Assembly (NCBI GenBank): GCA_965267245.1
Contig: OZ253939.1
Coordinates: 3,100,001-3,164,000, forward strand
Origin: JANSWY01 sp965267245
GTDB taxonomy: Bacteria; Bacteroidota; Bacteroidia; Cytophagales; Cyclobacteriaceae
Reading direction: 5' to 3'
DNA: 64,000 nucleotides
In this document: positions 63,901-64,000 of the stretch, piece after piece
Numbering within the stretch: the first letter of the stretch is position 1
How the letters are laid out: each line of letters begins with the position of its first letter
Program-made: the position numbers and the translations under genes
Notes under the pieces: generated by a model
The model's database searches: none
What the model was told of the DNA's origin: nothing
What the model saw: the letters and a program-made list of their open reading frames with translations, nothing else

Positions 63901-64000
63901 CCCATCTTCCAGATCAATATCATCTGGTGAATCGGCATAGAAAAGAACATAGTCTGAAGGATCAAACACTCCATCCTCTTCACCAATTACCATAATACTG
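60973..64000 (-). CDS. porU: PorU-like C25 (gingipain family) T9SS sortase, partial at right edge
   Basis: The frame is open to base 64,000: the codons before the ATG at 63,993 are AGT ATT with no stop, so the N-terminus is missing. The C25 catalytic His lies in VDYTGHGNELQLA and the Cys in FVTATCEFAVFDNPDW; VLLFGDASYDYKD is another C25 feature. The last 90 residues (LYPNPSSSDINFSFT ... IVNRIIIK) form a T9SS sorting domain. PorU removes sorting domains from T9SS cargo and attaches them at the surface, so it would act on the pectinesterase and the multidomain protein here. Another C25 peptidase is the alternative. Confidence 0.82.
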   Translation of the reverse strand, partial: SIMVIGEEDGVFDPSDYVLFYADSPDDIDLEDGIIKYQDNIYSDTLFYFLRHGVEDGKRIGDSGLTPGNESVNLQAYQYQVHEINEFNLLNSGRDWYGETFDAPGKSVSIEFQVPEGSNNAKLTVGAMASSLADASFEVSINESNVGTLEIPKRPGEASYSRAFSEEATFEYSEEDTQLNLEFTFNSADNGAFGFLDFLVLSYSSLIEYQEKQSKFFRETESSALLEIQDFSSDIQVWDVSEVTEVVSVPISNDGRFRLDAQSDEFILFKDDFIQPVSIEKIKNQDIKSYLNSDFLIVTHFDFLDEANRLASHRASGSGLEIKVVTVDQIYNEFSSGRQDITAIRDYIKFLYDNGNLSHVLLFGDASYDYKDQLDDNTNFVPTYESRNSLNEIFTYSSDDFYGFMEPEEGYWPENSSNYTMDLAVGRLPVRNQEQAQIIVDKIIAYETDSKPGNWKSRMLYLADDGDANLHHEDADFLAQNMDRENAHVKVDKLYLDQFEQVNQYSADAVALLDQKIHDGVLIVDYTGHGNELQLATERLVWDLDIHNWQNLKTLPFFVTATCEFAVFDNPDWYSSGERLLFEPNGGGIGIISATRIVYTNSNLLFNQAFTQQVFQKVDNQYQSIGEVFRKVKNASLFGRNNRNYTLLADPTMRLNIPETKVSIDSIQLDGETVVSFKSFNQYTVYGSIQYGDIVDDQYDGEVTIHWFGSGVTQETLGDENDPFVYKQRMSLLHQVKLTVKSGNFEGKVLLGGIDDDITDSKIIAYSVGSHGEAIGGLNELEVMEIEPSANDKTPPVISLYMGDTLFVNEGKVGSNTELIVKLSDESGINLAHNSMAQLPIAQLNGKAIILNEYYTSDPDSYQSGKINYRFRGLEEGKYTLSFSVADIYGNSSKKEIVFNVVGLDEFVLNNVSLYPNPSSSDINFSFTHDRQDEDIQLLIDVYSVAGNPVFSGSEIIEGAGPAIQTILWAKSEMINRNIKPGVYIAQIRIKSLDSTGSAQIVNRIIIK

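Noticed and set aside
1..64000. CRISPR array or intact insertion sequence
   Set aside because: No regularly spaced direct repeats with unique spacers and no transposase frame were found.

Overview
The window comes from a member of the Bacteroidota, most likely a marine, polysaccharide-degrading Cytophagales-type bacterium. The grounds are a SusC/SusD pair, several secreted proteins with type IX secretion C-terminal sorting domains, a PorU-like C25 peptidase, Bacteroidota-type HTH families and low-GC DNA. Genus-level placement is not possible from the sequence alone.

Layout. (1) 1-9,322 is a defence island. Three rightward genes (SF2 helicase cut by the window edge, GHKL ATPase, PLD-like protein) converge on a leftward operon: a 63-aa putative regulator, a DUF4007 protein, a large P-loop ATPase and a PAPS-reductase-like protein. 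The DUF4007/ATPase/PAPS-reductase order matches the SspB-SspC-SspD single-strand DNA phosphorothioation module. The rightward trio is a plausible restriction partner. (2) 9,388-21,738 is a compact, almost gap-free leftward block of about 20 small genes. It encodes envelope-anchored proteins, five small probably beta-rich soluble proteins, a transglutaminase-like protein, a peptidoglycan-binding protein, a holin-like protein overlapping a CHAP amidase, and an L,D-transpeptidase-like protein, and it is bracketed by two short HTH proteins. It looks like the morphogenesis and lysis region of a tailless, perhaps membrane-containing, prophage with no recognisable terminase, portal, tail, packaging ATPase or integrase. 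This is the best candidate for an undescribed system. (3) 21,729-27,420 is a second leftward set: HTH proteins, a putative replication protein, a membrane protein with a C-terminal C2H2 zinc finger, and a Fic protein with an AbiEi-like N-terminus behind 24-bp iterons. It is probably the replication/regulation/cargo half of the same element. (4) 27,731-28,102 holds an intact tRNA-Arg(CCT) followed by two truncated tRNA 3' halves, a likely integration hotspot scar, and then a coiled-coil membrane protein of unknown function.

(5) 29,454-32,080 has a membrane-bound AraC-type regulator and an amidohydrolase, closed by a bidirectional terminator. (6) 32,173-60,966 is a pectin/uronate (and xylose) utilisation locus. 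Leftward from about 56.4 kb: a T9SS-secreted multidomain protein, a lipoprotein, SusC, SusD, a DUF4861 lipoprotein, pectin methylesterase, GH43, GH105, KduI, KduD, UxaC, a TRAP transporter (DctP-DctQ-DctM), an SDR oxidoreductase, XylB and XylA. Rightward: a LacI-family regulator, UxaB and UxaA. Extracellular enzymes and SusCD would capture pectin fragments. GH105/KduI/KduD process unsaturated uronates, the TRAP system imports acids, and UxaC/UxaB/UxaA convert galacturonate to 2-keto-3-deoxygluconate. Three well-matched operator-like sites surround the lacI gene. (7) 60,973-64,000 is a PorU-like type IX secretion sortase, open at the right edge.
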